A stretch of DNA of 64,000 nt from Paracentrotus lividus (GCA_940671915.1 CALNVZ010002974.1:13511362-13575361), one strand, 5' to 3'. Shown: positions 38,540 to 50,581, numbered from the stretch's first letter. Program-made: numbers and translations. The notes: generated from the letters alone by a model not told the origin.

Positions 38540-39180
38540 GATCTTCCCATGTGTAGAAGTGTACATGATCATGGGATTGTGTCCCCAGAGGTTTTTTTTT
38601 CTTCCATTGTATTGTGCTCATTCCAAAGAATTTGCTACTTGTTTTGCTCCCCTTATCCATCTCTTGCTCATTTATTTTATTTTTTTTTTTGGTCATGAAC
38701 AAGCGCAGTTGAACACAACGACTCACAAAATCTTGTACTTTTTCTGCGGAAATGAAATAATCAGTACAACATTTTTTGTTACCTTGAAAGTGTAAGTGTT
38801 AAGCCTAAAGAGAGAGGGAGGGAAACAGACAGGATCTCTTGCTCTCCCCAAGTGTAGAAGTTTAAATCACATGGAATAGTGTCTGGGGGAGATTTTTGCT
38901 ATCCGTTGTCTTGTGCTCATTGCAAAGAATTTGCTACGTGCTTTGCTCCCCATCCAATCTCCTGTTCTCCCATGTGTAGAGGTGTACATCATCATGGGAT
39001 AGTGTTCTTGGAAGGTTTCTGTCATCCGTCGTCTTGTGCTCATTGCCAAGAGTTTGATACTTGATTTGCTCCCCTACCCATCGCTTGTTCTCCCATATGG
39101 AAAAGTGTATGTCATCAGTGGATTGTATCCGCAGAAAGTTTTTGTCATCCATTGTCTAGTGCTTAATGATTCTTAGTATG
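38540..39180. repeat. ~123-126 bp tandem array, open on the minus strand
   Basis: Units start with CCCATGTGTAGAAGTG-like sequence at 38546, 38847, 38969 and 39092; the first pair is separated by extra DNA. On the minus strand the units read as a roughly 41-42 residue repeat containing NEHKTTDDRNLPRTLSHDD and VHLYTWENRR, because the unit length is close to a multiple of three. I do not recognise this protein repeat. No start codon, splice signal or flanking exon supports a gene. It lies beyond the C-terminal side of the Penelope-like element on the same strand, so it might be a host repeat exon cluster or only a minisatellite. Confidence 0.6.
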
Positions 39181-39619
39181 TACAGCCACAGCTGACATGT
39201 ATAATATGCTTCCCAAATAGCCGACTTTGGCATTAAATCAAAGGACAATACAATGGTTGACTCCTGTTTTCGTGCTCGCAAATCATATGACTTTCAAGTA
39301 TTTATCTTGTGAACATAAAGTTCAGTTACAATTGCCTTCTTCTTTTTGTAATCTGTCTCACCTCTTGTGCATTGATATACTGGGGAGATAATGCATGGTT
39401 TTGTTTCTTCCATCAAAAGACAGACTATAGTTGCTAATCTATTCTCTTAGTTCATAGCAAAGCAGCCTCCTGAATACCTCAGATATTTGCTCTTTTTTTC
39501 CCCTCTTCACTCTCCTCCACATTTATGCCACTTGCTGCTATCTCCTGTTTGTTTTTCTATTTTTTTCTTGATGTGAGCTTCAATCCTAATGATGCCAGGT
39601 GATTTCTAAGCTGCTTTTT

Positions 39620-41010
39620 CGATCATATGAGCAAGATATCCCCAATTGATGGAAAATGAAGACAGTTTAGAAGAACGGACCTTGTAATCTTCCTCATTAC
39701 TGCAAAGTCTTCTGAGACGTGTGAAATGAGACCGGGGTATAGCCTTCTTGCATGCAGGTGCATTAGAAGATTTGAAAGTAAGGTCAGCTTGTTATGTACG
39801 CTGGTGGAGAGTCGATCATGGCTGAGAGAATCCTCTATGTCTAGAAAAAGGGAGAGAGCTGTCAGAAATGGTGTGAGTGAAACTGAGAGGGGGGTAAAAA
39901 GAATTGAAATGATGTACAAACGATTCCAGTTCATCTCGGGAGCACGTGGCGATTCCAAAAAAGTCATCAATATACCTCTTGAAGAGGATTGGGCAAGGGC
40001 CCTCGTACGATGACGGCATACGAGACTAAGATGGTCCCATTTTTGTTCCCATTGCAACTCCCCTTTTCCGGTTGACGTCCTTTCCATCAAACTGAAGTTT
40101 GGTGCTTTCCATCAAGCTGATGAACTGAAGTTCATCGTAAAGAGAAGGCTATTCTCCTGGTCAGGACAGTTTAAGTGTATTTTTAAAGACAAAAAATATA
40201 GGGAGCTGACCAGGAATCAGATTTTAGGTCAAGTTGAAGTTCATTTATTTTCCACAAATTAAGAATAATTTTTCATTTTTTGTTGCCAATGGAGGAAAGT
40301 CACATGGAATTCTGCTAGTATTCATCCACTTGCCAGCGAAGAACCATAGTTTGACATCTTTATGGTATAATTCCTGGACTGCCTTGAACCATTTTCTCTT
40401 TTGGGTTAGGTCTTCGTGTGTGAGCTTGTCAGTCATCAAGTACAATTCATTTGCTACGGTGTCATGTTGGTTTTTCATGATTGCTATCTTTTCCTGGTTC
40501 AACAGGGTCTTTAAAAGAAATATGTAAGGGCTGATGCGGGACTTGTTCACCATCTTAATGAGCTCTTTCAACCTTTACGAATATCTTAAATTTCTCCACT
40601 ATTCTTATTCTGCTGCTGTCGACTCAGGGATGCTAACAATTTTTAATTTTTTTTTTTTTTGTTGCAAAAAGGCTCGCTTTTATTGATGTCAGCATGTTGC
40701 CTGGAAACTTCAGAGTGCAGGCCCACCAGCTCTGTTTCCATCTTTCTTTGAGACATGCATACTTTCCTTCTCTTTTGGTAAACCTTCTGCTCTCATACTG
40801 AATGGCCTTCCCTAGCTGCAATTCAACTTCCTTCATGTTGCTTGACAATGATGTGATAGCATTTCTTAACCTTGTCTCAAACTTCTGGGCTGCTGCCTTG
40901 AAGCATTTATTAATTCCTTCAGCGGTGATCATATCATTGTTATTAAAATTTAAAGGTTGACGTGAAGGTCTTGTGGCAAGTAAAGCTCCTTTGCCGACAG
41001 GCACAGCTGT
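39620..41010 (-). mobile_element. Broken Penelope-like retroelement (reverse transcriptase part)
   Basis: The minus strand carries the Penelope-type reverse transcriptase signature FKRYIDDFFG (RYIDD at 39963-39977), then LESFVHHFNSFYPPLSFT and SDSSLPF. This is the order seen in Neptune/Penelope families, where the YIDD box is followed by FNxxHPxLxFT and a SxxFLDI block. Upstream on the same strand (40245-40571 and 40633-41004) are a helical, lysine-rich segment and a stretch with KLTHEDLTQKRKWF resembling nucleic-acid-binding ORF1-type domains. Whether these belong to the same element is uncertain. No GIY-YIG endonuclease part was found. It is broken at several places and not functional as given; the age is not estimable because the locus itself carries sequence errors. 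Confidence 0.7.
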
Positions 41011-41892
41011 CCAATTCTTTGGTGTGTCAGATGCTCATTTGAGAGACAGTAGATCTGATATGTCAGAAGCATACCGGTATTAAACATTTTCTAGGCTGAA
41101 AACATCCTTTGTACCTGTCTTTTGCTTTTTTTTTTTTTTTTTTGATTTTTTTATTGCTGGCCTTGCCTATGATGACTGTTTAGCATACTCTTCAGAAGAA
41201 ATTGTCTTTGAAATTTGGGCAATATAATGTCCAGAATTGCATTATAGGGAGAGACTCCAAAATACAGCTAATCGTTACCCATTAATGACAGTAAGAGAGA
41301 GAGGACTCTTATCTTTTGACTCTCCCTGGCCTCCCAAAGCTCATTGACTTTGCGTGAAGAGACGAGGATACATATACCCTAGTATTTTCTATAGTCTCCC
41401 TTCTGAAAACTTGAGGATGGGTAGTATCTGGTATGCATTAAAATGGAACGCCAAGACAATGTATTTATGCAGCTTCGATATATGTCACAATGGCTTCTTA
41501 ATAAAGGCAAAGGCAACGGATACATCGCAATGGTTCACCTCTGTAGAGCCTCTGATATAAACAGTACACCATTATAGAACATTCTTTGGAGAGATAGTGG
41601 ACAAAGAAGTACATAAGTGCATAAGAACATCCCCATCTTTGCTCTATATTTCTGATTTGGGTAATATAAATATATTGACTGGCATTTCTTCCATGAGATA
41701 CCACATAAATTGCCCTCAACTAGAGGCGAAATGTACGAGTTTTTTCTTTAAGGCCAGTCAATATTACATATTTGATGGACAAAGATATTGATGTGAATTT
41801 GTATTAAAGAACAACTCGAAAAGTGAAGAAGGATGTGCCATGATGCTGTTGCAAATCATTATTTTACATCATTTCTATTAGTAGTAGTATAT

Positions 41893-42005
41893 CAGTTCGG
41901 GAAATGTACGAAATCCGCAACGTTGTTGAATTCTGCAACGTTGTACTGAGAATGCGCGTAGAGGGCTTGATTGATTATTTGCGTTGCAGATTTCTGCAAC
42001 CTTCC
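41893..42005. repeat. Short palindromic element with GCAACGTTG motifs
   Basis: GTACGAAATCCGCAACGTTG and GAATTCTGCAACGTTG here are matched in inverted orientation at 49345-49462. The element contains internal inverted copies of TGCAACGTTG. It has no coding capacity. Confidence 0.6.
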
Positions 42006-42019
42006 CGAGCCCTGTGGTA

Positions 42020-42990
42020 CTAGTATTTTTTTGGCATATATGTTGGCTATAGGTCTAAATAAATATTTATGTGGTACATTTATACTATAATATATAATAT
42101 GGACGATGTAGAATATATTTTGTGACATATATTGACAATGTGGACTTGACGTGTATAAATACCGGTATTCTTGTGGCATATATTGATGTATAATTTGATC
42201 TATTTCATCAGTTTAGATCTTTCTATTTTCAAGACTTGAATATAACATTGTTTTGTTTGTATATTTCATGTCATTTTATAATAAGACCTATATCTTCTTG
42301 GATTGGGCTATATCTTTCTTTAATTTTCAGATGTTTCTGACGAAGTCTCAGACAGATGAAAGTGTAAACCCAGGAAGTACTGTTCTCCTGCGCGCATCCT
42401 TTCGTTTTCTACACTCTACTGTTTTGTCACATTATTTTTGTGACATATATTTATGGACTTTATAGTCTACATACATATTATTTATTTATTTATTTTTTTT
42501 GGGGGGGGGGGGAGGGGGTGGCATATATTTCTTTTGACTATGTGGAATATATATTTCTGTAATTGGACTACGAAGAACTATGGAATGTAATTATATTGGC
42601 AATTTGACTATATTGTGTTTGTGGGCATATTTATCTTAACTATTTCTGCTGCATATTGTGTGGACTATTTCTGTCAAATATGAACTACGAAGATATATAT
42701 TTGTGGCATATGGATATATTGACAATATTTTTGTGGCGTATAAAATTTATGTTGACTATTTGAAATAAACATGTATATTTTGTGAGTATTGGACTATTTT
42801 TCTTGCCAAATATGGACAATGAAGACTATATCTCTGTGCGATTATCAAACAATGTTTCCTATTTGTGTATGTTGACTGGAATGTATATATCTGCAGCGTA
42901 GACTGTGTGAACTATATGTATTTGGAATATGGGCTAAAAAGGCTATACTTCTGTTGCATATAATTTCCACATCATCACAAAATTATATGG
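42020..42990. repeat. AT-rich degenerate minisatellite
   Basis: Many loose variants of GACTATATTTCTGTGGCATA and TGTGGACTATTT follow one another at irregular short spacing, with a poly-G run near 42500. No gene is seen. Confidence 0.55.
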
Positions 42991-43486
42991 GGGGATGTAA
43001 ACTTGTGCGAGATGCGCTGGTTTATAGTATAATGGTTAGACTATGTTCATGTGTTAATTTTTTAAGCATGAAATCAAATTCCTTATTCTTCTCCCAATCC
43101 TCCTTGCTCCCGTTCTAGTTCAATTCTTTTCAAAAATTGAGTTATTTTCTGAGCAAGTCCAAGCTATTTTGCAACTCTGTCCCATGCGTTACTGACGGAT
43201 AATTTAGCATAACTTAATTATGAAATTATTCGTCTCAATTATTTTTCATGTTTTGAGTAAAAGTACAGAACTTTTCCCGGAAACCTGAAAAATAATTGAG
43301 ATATATCATAATTACATAATTATATATTCATAATTAAGTTATGCTAAATCATTTGTCAGTAACGCGTGGACAGAGTCGCAAAATAGCTTGGACTTGCCTT
43401 CTTTATCTCCCTTATACAAATACACAAGACAAATTAAGAAAGAAATGAATTTATTTACAAATTGGTATACATACGGTGCACTAATA

Positions 43487-44083
43487 GTCTAGGCTAGGCC
43501 CTATTGGAAAATATTCGAACCTGTTTTTTTATATATACAATGTTTTTTGATGGTTCTTTGTCAATTCGGGGCTGATTCCAAATCCGATGGGTGCCAGAGC
43601 GCGAACCTTGAGCATTTTTCACAAAATCGCGAAAATTCAAAATGGCCGCCAGATGGCCGCCAAATATGAAATGAGTATTCTAAGGGTATTTCTGAAGTTG
43701 TTTTGGTGGTTACTTGTCAATTCGAGGGTGCTGATTCCAAATCCGCTGAGTGCTAGCCGCGAAACCTCGTGGATTTTACGCAAATCTGCTAAAATTCAAA
43801 ATGGCTGCCAAAATGGCCGCCAAAACTGAAAATCAGTTATTCCACGCGGTATTTTGGGGGTTGTTTTGGTGGATTCTTATCAGTTCGAGGGTGCTGATTC
43901 CAAATTCGATGAGTGCCAACCGCGAAACCCAACAGATTTTATGCAAATCACTAAAATTCAAAAATAGCTGCCATAATGGGCGCCCAATTGAAAATGCGTA
44001 AACTATTGGTATATCTCAAGGTGTTTTGTGGTTTCTTGCCAATTCGAAGGCGCTGATTCCACATCCGATGAGTACAAACACAA
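43487..44083. repeat. Left arm of a ~2.8 kb foldback: ~159-bp tandem repeats
   Basis: GTGCTGATTCCAAATCCG-type anchors lie at about 43565, 43720, 43882 and 44041, a period of about 158 bp. Every unit also contains AAATGGCCGCCA-like sequence. The same units recur in reverse complement at 45140-46300, and the outer flanks match too (TAGGCTAGGCCC here, AGCCTGGACTAT there). Open frames rich in MAAK and VLIPN residues are shadows of the repeat. Confidence 0.85.
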
Positions 44084-44165
44084 AAATAACAGGAAAAAAA
44101 GGAGAAAAAAAAAAGAAAAGAAAAGAAAAAAGAGAAAGAAAAATTGGAAAGAAAGGCAAGTCATG
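44084..44165. repeat. Purine-rich low-complexity run
   Basis: Almost pure A and G on the + strand, in GAAAAGAAAAGAAAAAAGAG style, starting just where the similarity between the two copies of the locus ends. Confidence 0.75.
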
Positions 44166-45140
44166 TAAAAATCTTTTATATGCCATACATTGCAATAATA
44201 AGTTATGAGACTCTTTTGGCTGGCCGTTTACTGTAATAGGGTCCCAAGCTAACGTCTACCAGCATTGAACCATTGAGGTCCCCCACCATCACATGAAAAT
44301 GCCCCCAAACTGACTTTTTTTTTCCTTATCAAATAATTCTCTCAGTTGTCAATTCTTTTTTGGCATTCGCCTTCAAGAAAGTCCCATTACCTATAGGGGT
44401 CTGATAAATTCAAATCCTACGGGGAGCGCTGACAAAATAAACAAAGGTTGGTGTACAAAAGGAAATGCATTTTTATATTATTTTCCGATCTTACGGGTGC
44501 TCCACCCCTCCGACCCCCCCCCCTCTTGTATCCGCCACTGACATGTGTAAATGTACGACTATATCGTGCATCTAGTCAGAAAAATTATGTTTTTTTTTTT
44601 TAGTCGTGTTCGATCAATTAGTTTATGTAAAGTGTCTCCTGCAGCCTGTGTTCAATAAATCATGAATGGGTAATAAAGGAAACCCAGTATTTCATTTACA
44701 GCCTCTATCTGTCGGGGAAATCCTAGAATATTTTGTTTAATGTCAGGATCACTCACAAACCAAGTCTTTAAATCATTAAAAAAAAAAATTTATTATGTCT
44801 GTAATACTGTAGTGCAGTGAGATCGAATATACGTTTGCATGTCTTACAAAACATATAAGCGATATACAATAGGAAAAACAAATAAAAAATCCAAGATTGA
44901 ATCATATGACTCATTTTCCTATCCGTAAAATGGTAAATGTTCTATTTCTAGGACTCTCGTAATTTTGAATGAGTAGGCCTAGAGAGCCTCTTAAACTGAC
45001 AAGAACCACTAGATAACGTAAGAAATATCGATGAAATAGGTATTCCACGAATTTGCTTTCATTTGGAATTGATAAGCCATTTTCATGACTGTCGGTCATT
45101 TTCACCCGCTTATGTCATTTGCGTAAAAAATCCAAGGTTT
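44166..45140. other. Spacer of the foldback; no gene seen
   Basis: Unique AT-rich DNA between the inverted arms. No coding pattern or known element was recognised. Confidence 0.5.
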
Positions 45141-46300
45141 CCCTGAAAGGTACCCATCGAATTTGGAATCAGAGCATGAACTTGAGAAGAAGCTTACTCT
45201 AAAATAACCTCAGATAAACACATATAATTTTTTTAATGTGGCTGATGGCAGCGAATATTGATGATTTGCGCCAAAATGCTTAATAGGTTTTTGTGCCTCT
45301 AACTCATCAGTTTTGAATCGGCATTCTCAATTGAAGGGAAAAAATATAAGAAAAACTAGATAACAATAAAATGCACTTTTTCATTTCACTTGGCGGCCGT
45401 TTGGATTTAGCGGGTTTCACGATTGTCACTCATCAGATTTGGAATCAGAACCCTCAAATTGACAAGAAACCACTGAAACAAATACCTCTGAAATATTACA
45501 CTATTGATTTTTACAGACAATTAGCGGTGTACCTAATCCTGTAGGGTTTTGTGGCTGTACTCACCGGATTTGGAATCAGCGCTTCGAATTGGCAAGGAAC
45601 CAACAAAACACCTTGCAATATACTCATAGAATACGCATTGTCAATTGGGCGCCTATTATGGCAGCCATTTTGAATTTGAGCGATTTGCAAAAATCTGTTT
45701 GGTTTCGCTGCTGGCACTCATTGAATTTGGAATCAGCACCCTCGAATTGATAAGAATCCACCAAAACAACCCCCAAATACCCTTGGAATATCTGATTTCC
45801 AGTTTTGGCGGCCATTTTGGCAGCCATTTTGAATTTCGTGATTTGCGTAAATCTGTTGGGTTTTGCGGCTGGCACTCATCGAATTTGGAATCAGCACCCT
45901 CAAATTGATAAGAAACCACCAAAACACCCCAGAAATACCCTTGGAATACTGATTTTCAGTTTTGGCGGCCATTTTGGCAGCCATTTTGAATTTTAGCGAT
46001 TTGCGTAAAAATCCACGAGGTTTCGCGGCTAGCACTCAGCGGATTTGGAATCAGCACCCTCGAATTGACAAGAACCACACAAAACAACTTCAGAAACCAT
46101 TGGAATATCATTTTCATATTTTGGCGGCCATCTTGGCAGCCATTTTGATTTTCGCGATATTGTGAAAAATGCTCAGGTTTCGCGTCTGGCACCCATCGGA
46201 TTTGGAATCAGCACTCCCGAATTGACACAAGAACCATCAAAAACATGTTATATATCAAAACAAGGTTACATGGTCTCTAGCCTGGACTATAATGGCTCTC
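45140..46300. repeat. Right arm of the foldback: about eight ~157-bp units, inverted
   Basis: TTTGGAATCAGCACCCTC-type anchors lie near 45152, 45307, 45428, 45561, 45717, 45874, 46036 and 46190. They are the reverse complement of the left-arm units. Units nearest the centre are the most diverged and the outer ones the most regular. Confidence 0.85.
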
Positions 46301-49300
46301 TTTAATCAATGTAATGATTTTCAAATTTATGTGACTTCAAAATTCAACGATTATAATGCATCACAATGATTTGACATTTAGGATTTCTTAATCATTGACA
46401 TATTGTTCGGCTCAGTGAGAACTTGAAAATATTTCCATAATTATAATACTAAAATTATAGGTGCATAATATTATGAGATAAATGTGATTTCTTGTTCCCC
46501 TGTTGCCGACATTTTATACTTAATATTTCAAATAAAATTTAGATTAATTAAAAAAAGGCTTATATTGATGTTATATAATTACATCAAACAAAAAAGGGGA
46601 AGGGGAGCAAGGCGTCCAGCAGATATGTTTTGATTTTGTTAGGAGGAAACGTGGTTGACGGTCCACATGGTCCAAGGATACTGGACGGGGGTGCATTCCC
46701 GGCTCCTTGCTTTACAATAAAAGGGCAATTGTGTGATCTACATTATAAAAGACTTAAATTTTGTTAAACAAATTTCCTCTAACGAAATGTTTTCTTCATC
46801 AGATTAATGATCAAATTTTTTGCAGCCATCTTATCATAATATAATATATTTATTATCGAGTAACTAAAAAAATTAATGAATATATTTCGTTGCTAAAACT
46901 TTCTGGTATTACTTGTTTGACAGGAATTAATACAAATTTGTATCATACACCAATTACTGGCAAAAACTATTTTGCATCGGAAGAAAAAACAGGCATGGAA
47001 AATGCGAGAGATCCGTTTCTTTCAGGAAGTGAAGACTGCTCCTGTCGCTAGTAAGGATGACTGGTTTCAGTATAACTTGAAGATTTAGGTCCAAAGGGAA
47101 CATTCCAGCTTATTCCGCCATCATCTGCCGAAAGAATGAAAAAGAGAAAACACCAGCAAAATTGGAAATTTCATGCCACCCCAGAGGTTAAAAACTTTCA
47201 TCGATAATAGTCATAATCATGACGTAAATATCAATATTTCCAGACGAGCTGTCATATGAGGAAATTATTTAAATGAATTTTCAAACCTATATCAATTATG
47301 ATATAAATAAATTTTAAGAACATTGTCATTGTAGGTGAAGGGAATCTAAAAATCAACAGGGACATTCAGAATCATAAAATGATAAAAGTGAATTATCTGA
47401 TTGTGTTATTCACTCACTTTTAAAATGTGAATTTGTTGTATTATGAGTTTGTAGATCACACTAACAAGTTCTTTGAATGATTCATGAATAAAATTCGTTT
47501 TACAATTCACTTATGCTTTCCATTTTTTAAAAGTAGTTGGTCAATAAGGACCCCATGGAGAAAAGTGGTATTTTGTTAAATACCCTGAAATGGGATATCC
47601 GCCGTATCTATTATAAAATGTACAATGTTATAATGTAAATGTATTGTTTTAAAGATAAAAACAAACAAACATTCAACTCGTAATATTCTTCCACTTTCAA
47701 CTTTTCACAATCTCTCGCCCAACGAAACATGCCAATATTTTCAAGTCGTTTATATTTTGTTTTAATTATGTGATCAAACCATTTCGTCATATAAGTTGAA
47801 CACAGCTGTCTCACCTTTATTCCAACCTCTTTCACTCCCTTTTATCTCTCACGGATACTTCTTTCACAATGTATATAGAATATAATTTACTGATGGCCCC
47901 TTTTTATAAGTTCTGCTTTCTCTGGGTCACCAAACCATCACTGTATTTTTTAAAATATTATATTTTGTATTCTGATGATAGTTGAATAAATGAAATGAAA
48001 CATTCCTCTTCCCACTCACTTAAAAGAAAAAAAAATATCCGGAGAGACATTTCTAAGCAATGGAGACATTGAAACACTGGACGTATATGGTTTATAATGG
48101 TTTAATTTCGATGTTGACAAGAGTGCCAAATACTGAATAGGCTCAAATTCATGAGATGAAGTGACAATAGTTTGATATCCTTGCCTCCCTTCCTCCCTCC
48201 CCCTCTCCAGCTCCCCCAAAAAAGTTAGTGATTAAAAAAAAAAAAAAAACTTTGACATGACTGGGGGCGACCCAGAGAGAGAGGACTCCCCACCTCTGGA
48301 TGTAAAGTTAACAAAGTCAAAATATTTGAAGGCCGGATCTTCATACCTACCCCAACGCCATCGCACACCCCCCCCCCTTTAGCCAATGATGACGAAGAAA
48401 AAAATGAATCTTTAAAAAAAAATAAATAAAAATGAAAAAAAAAATTATAATTAAATTGGACCTATCACAAATCTACTCTGATCCAATTTGTGCCCCTAGC
48501 CATTAAACTGGATCCGGCCCCCGATTTTGATAATTATAATGGTATTTAATTGATTTGTTTATGTTTTAATTCGTTATTATTGAGAATTTGGGTAATATCA
48601 ACAACACCATCGTCATCATTAATAAACACGCTCATATCGACACATCGTATACACCAAAAGAAGAAGAAGAAGAAGAAAAAAAGACCCCACAAAACAAAAC
48701 AGGCACACACACACAACCCCCAATCAAACGAACAATTAAAAACAAGTGCCGACATTTCTCTTTTATTTTCATTAAATTATAGGCCCTACAAATTAGGCAG
48801 GAGGTTAGAAAAAATATTCTTCCAGAACTTTAGGATAATTTCTTTCCATGTTTTTGCATTAGGTCTATATTAAAAAAAAAAAATCCTAAACCCAAAAGTT
48901 GATAAAAAGATAAGAACGAAAATATGAATAGATTGCTTCAATAATGTGGTCTAAAAATAAGCAAAAACGTAACACTTGAATCGCTGCCTTTCCAATGAAT
49001 TTCATTTTTTCTATTCAACTTATGCTGGTGATGAATACTCCTGTGACCAAAAATATCAAGAATAAAACATTTCTGAGACGACTAGATCGAGACTATCCCT
49101 AACTTGATTACAGTTTAGCCTACTCTCTTCTACGACGAGGCCAGTACAGCTAAAAAATGTTAACTTTTCCTGCGTAAGAGCATGAAATTTACCAAGTTGA
49201 TGTGTCATGATGATTCATGCTTCTATATTTCGAAAACTACAAGATGGATTTTAAAATTACAAGGTGAAAAACTATAAAATTACTTGCTTTTTTTAATGAT

Positions 49301-49344
49301 TGTATGTGGTTCTTGCGTTGATCAATTCACTTTTGCGTTGAGGG
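46301..49344. other. Mostly featureless AT-rich DNA
   Basis: Homopolymer runs and an AAG/GAA microsatellite (about 48658-48682) are present. The only coding-like piece is a short frame at 46924-47088, entered separately. Confidence 0.5.
46924..47088 (+). other. Possible unrecognised terminal exon
   Basis: A 55-codon frame ending in TAG begins directly after a splice-acceptor-like TTTGACAG, with an in-frame stop just before it. It reads as charged, protein-like sequence (HRKKKQAWKMREIRFF, VASKDDWFQYNLKI). Two other frames stay open for some 35-40 codons just beyond. No homology is recognised and no partner exons were found. It could be a decayed element or chance. Confidence 0.2.
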
Positions 49345-49462
49345 CTGTGTAGTAAACGTTGCAGAAATCCGACACGCTATCGAGTCGGAAATCTGCAACG
49401 TTGAAGAAATCGGCATGCGCGCATTGCAGAATTCTGCAACGTTGCGGATTTCGTACATTTAC
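49345..49462. repeat. Short palindromic GCAACGTTG element, inverted relative to 41893-42005
   Basis: TTGCAGAATTCTGCAACGTT and GCGGATTTCGTAC form the mirror image of the element at 41893-42005. The central part (AATCTGCAACGTTG and AAACGTTGCAG) is itself palindromic. Confidence 0.6.
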
Positions 49463-49869
49463 AGACCAGTAGGAATGTTATTTCTATTACTGTATCTTCA
49501 AAACAGAATTTATATTTGAAATTGATGATCATTACTCAAAACTTCTACATGTAAATGTTCCTTTCATTTAAAATTGGTAATCATTACCGGTACTCAAAAG
49601 TTCTACATGTAACTGTTCCTTTATGTTGGCTGTTTTAATGAAGTTTATGCTGTGCACCATTTCTAGAGCACTATAAGTGCGCTCTCAAGAGATTATTTTT
49701 AATGAAATAATGGGTGAAAATTTAATTCAATTTCATGGACCTTTTAGGTTTTTTTTTTTTTTTTTACTATTTCCTAAGATTGATATGTATTGATGTTCAT
49801 GCAGTTGTCATGTATTACTTCCACTATGTTTTGTTCACATGCCTCTCAGTAAAAGGTAATAAAATGACA

Positions 49870-50010
49870 AATTAACTTCAAAACCTGTCAGTTTTTGTAT
49901 TCATAGTGCATGGTGTGTTTATAATGCTTTATTGCATGAATGATATATTGTAAGCACTTTGGTCATAACTGGTAAAGCGCTTTATATGAAACTGGTATTA
50001 CTATTATCAA
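49870..50010 (+). mobile_element. 3' end fragment of a retroposon
   Basis: GTAAGCACTTTGG, AAAGCGCTTTATATGAA and an ATTACTATTATC tail are typical of 3' ends of retroposons in marine invertebrates. The LINE immediately to the right ends in a related GCGCTATATAAAT stretch but on the opposite strand. Confidence 0.45.
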
Positions 50011-50195
50011 TTCACATATGGTGTTTAGACTTCAATCATGGACTAAAATAGGCATACAGTAATACCGGTACCCATATATTGGCCATGAGAAAGGAGTGGC
50101 TACTATATGGTGTAATCAAATAGACCAATTTGCTCTTGTTCAAATTTTTACAGTTCTTCTCCTGTGCAGTCTGTTCTGATATGGCATAGGGATAG

Positions 50196-50226
50196 TACAT
50201 AAGATAAGATAAGATAAGATAAGATT
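50196..50226. repeat. (GATAA)n microsatellite at the LINE 3' end
   Basis: About five GATAA units precede AATTTATATAGCGC. On the minus strand this is the simple-repeat tail of the LINE at 50198-53700, as expected for CR1/L2-type elements, which end in short tandem repeats instead of poly(A). Confidence 0.75.
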
Positions 50227-50320
50227 AATTTATATAGCGCAGTCACTATATTAATATACTCTACTGCGCTTTCATACTCCTATTGCTTATGATACACTGA
50301 GCAAAATAAATCGTAATCTA

Positions 50321-50581
50321 CTAAATGCCTTCCCTGCACAGATGTGTCTTTAATAATGATTTAAAGACAGGAACAGATTGGGCCATTCTAATTGTAATTG
50401 GAAGTTGATTCCACAGTTTAGGAGCTGCGTAGCTTGAATGCACAGTCTCCAAGATTGCCTTTGTTCTCGAGTCAGGTATTTTCAAAAGGAATCTATCCTT
50501 AGAACTCCGCAGGTTATGTGAGGTTGATTGTACTCTTAACGAAAGCAATTCTGAAAGATAACTAGGTGCCTGGCCATTCAA
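50321..50581 (-). pseudogene. LINE C-terminal domain fragment
   Basis: Contains YLSELLSLRV, NLRSSKDRFLL, YAAPKLWNQLPITIR and FKSLLKTHL. This is the typical C-terminus of CR1/L2-type polyproteins, where the WN-LP-IR and FK--LKTHLF blocks follow the reverse transcriptase. Confidence 0.85.

Larger units (their letters stand above)
23409..44083. repeat. Duplicated ~21 kb locus, copy 2 (clean version)
   Basis: Collinear with 1871-23383. Here the LAS1L reading frame is intact across all 11 exons, so this is the version to trust. It continues without a gap into the right-hand sequence (foldback repeat, LINE, PRIM1), whereas copy 1 continues without a gap to the left into the satellite. If the copies are merged, the true order is satellite, one locus, right flank. 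Confidence 0.85.

Noticed and set aside
45511-46192. Overlapping frames rich in KMAAKMAAK and VLIPN
   Set aside because: They recur in every ~157-bp repeat unit in several frames and both strands; this is a repeat artefact.
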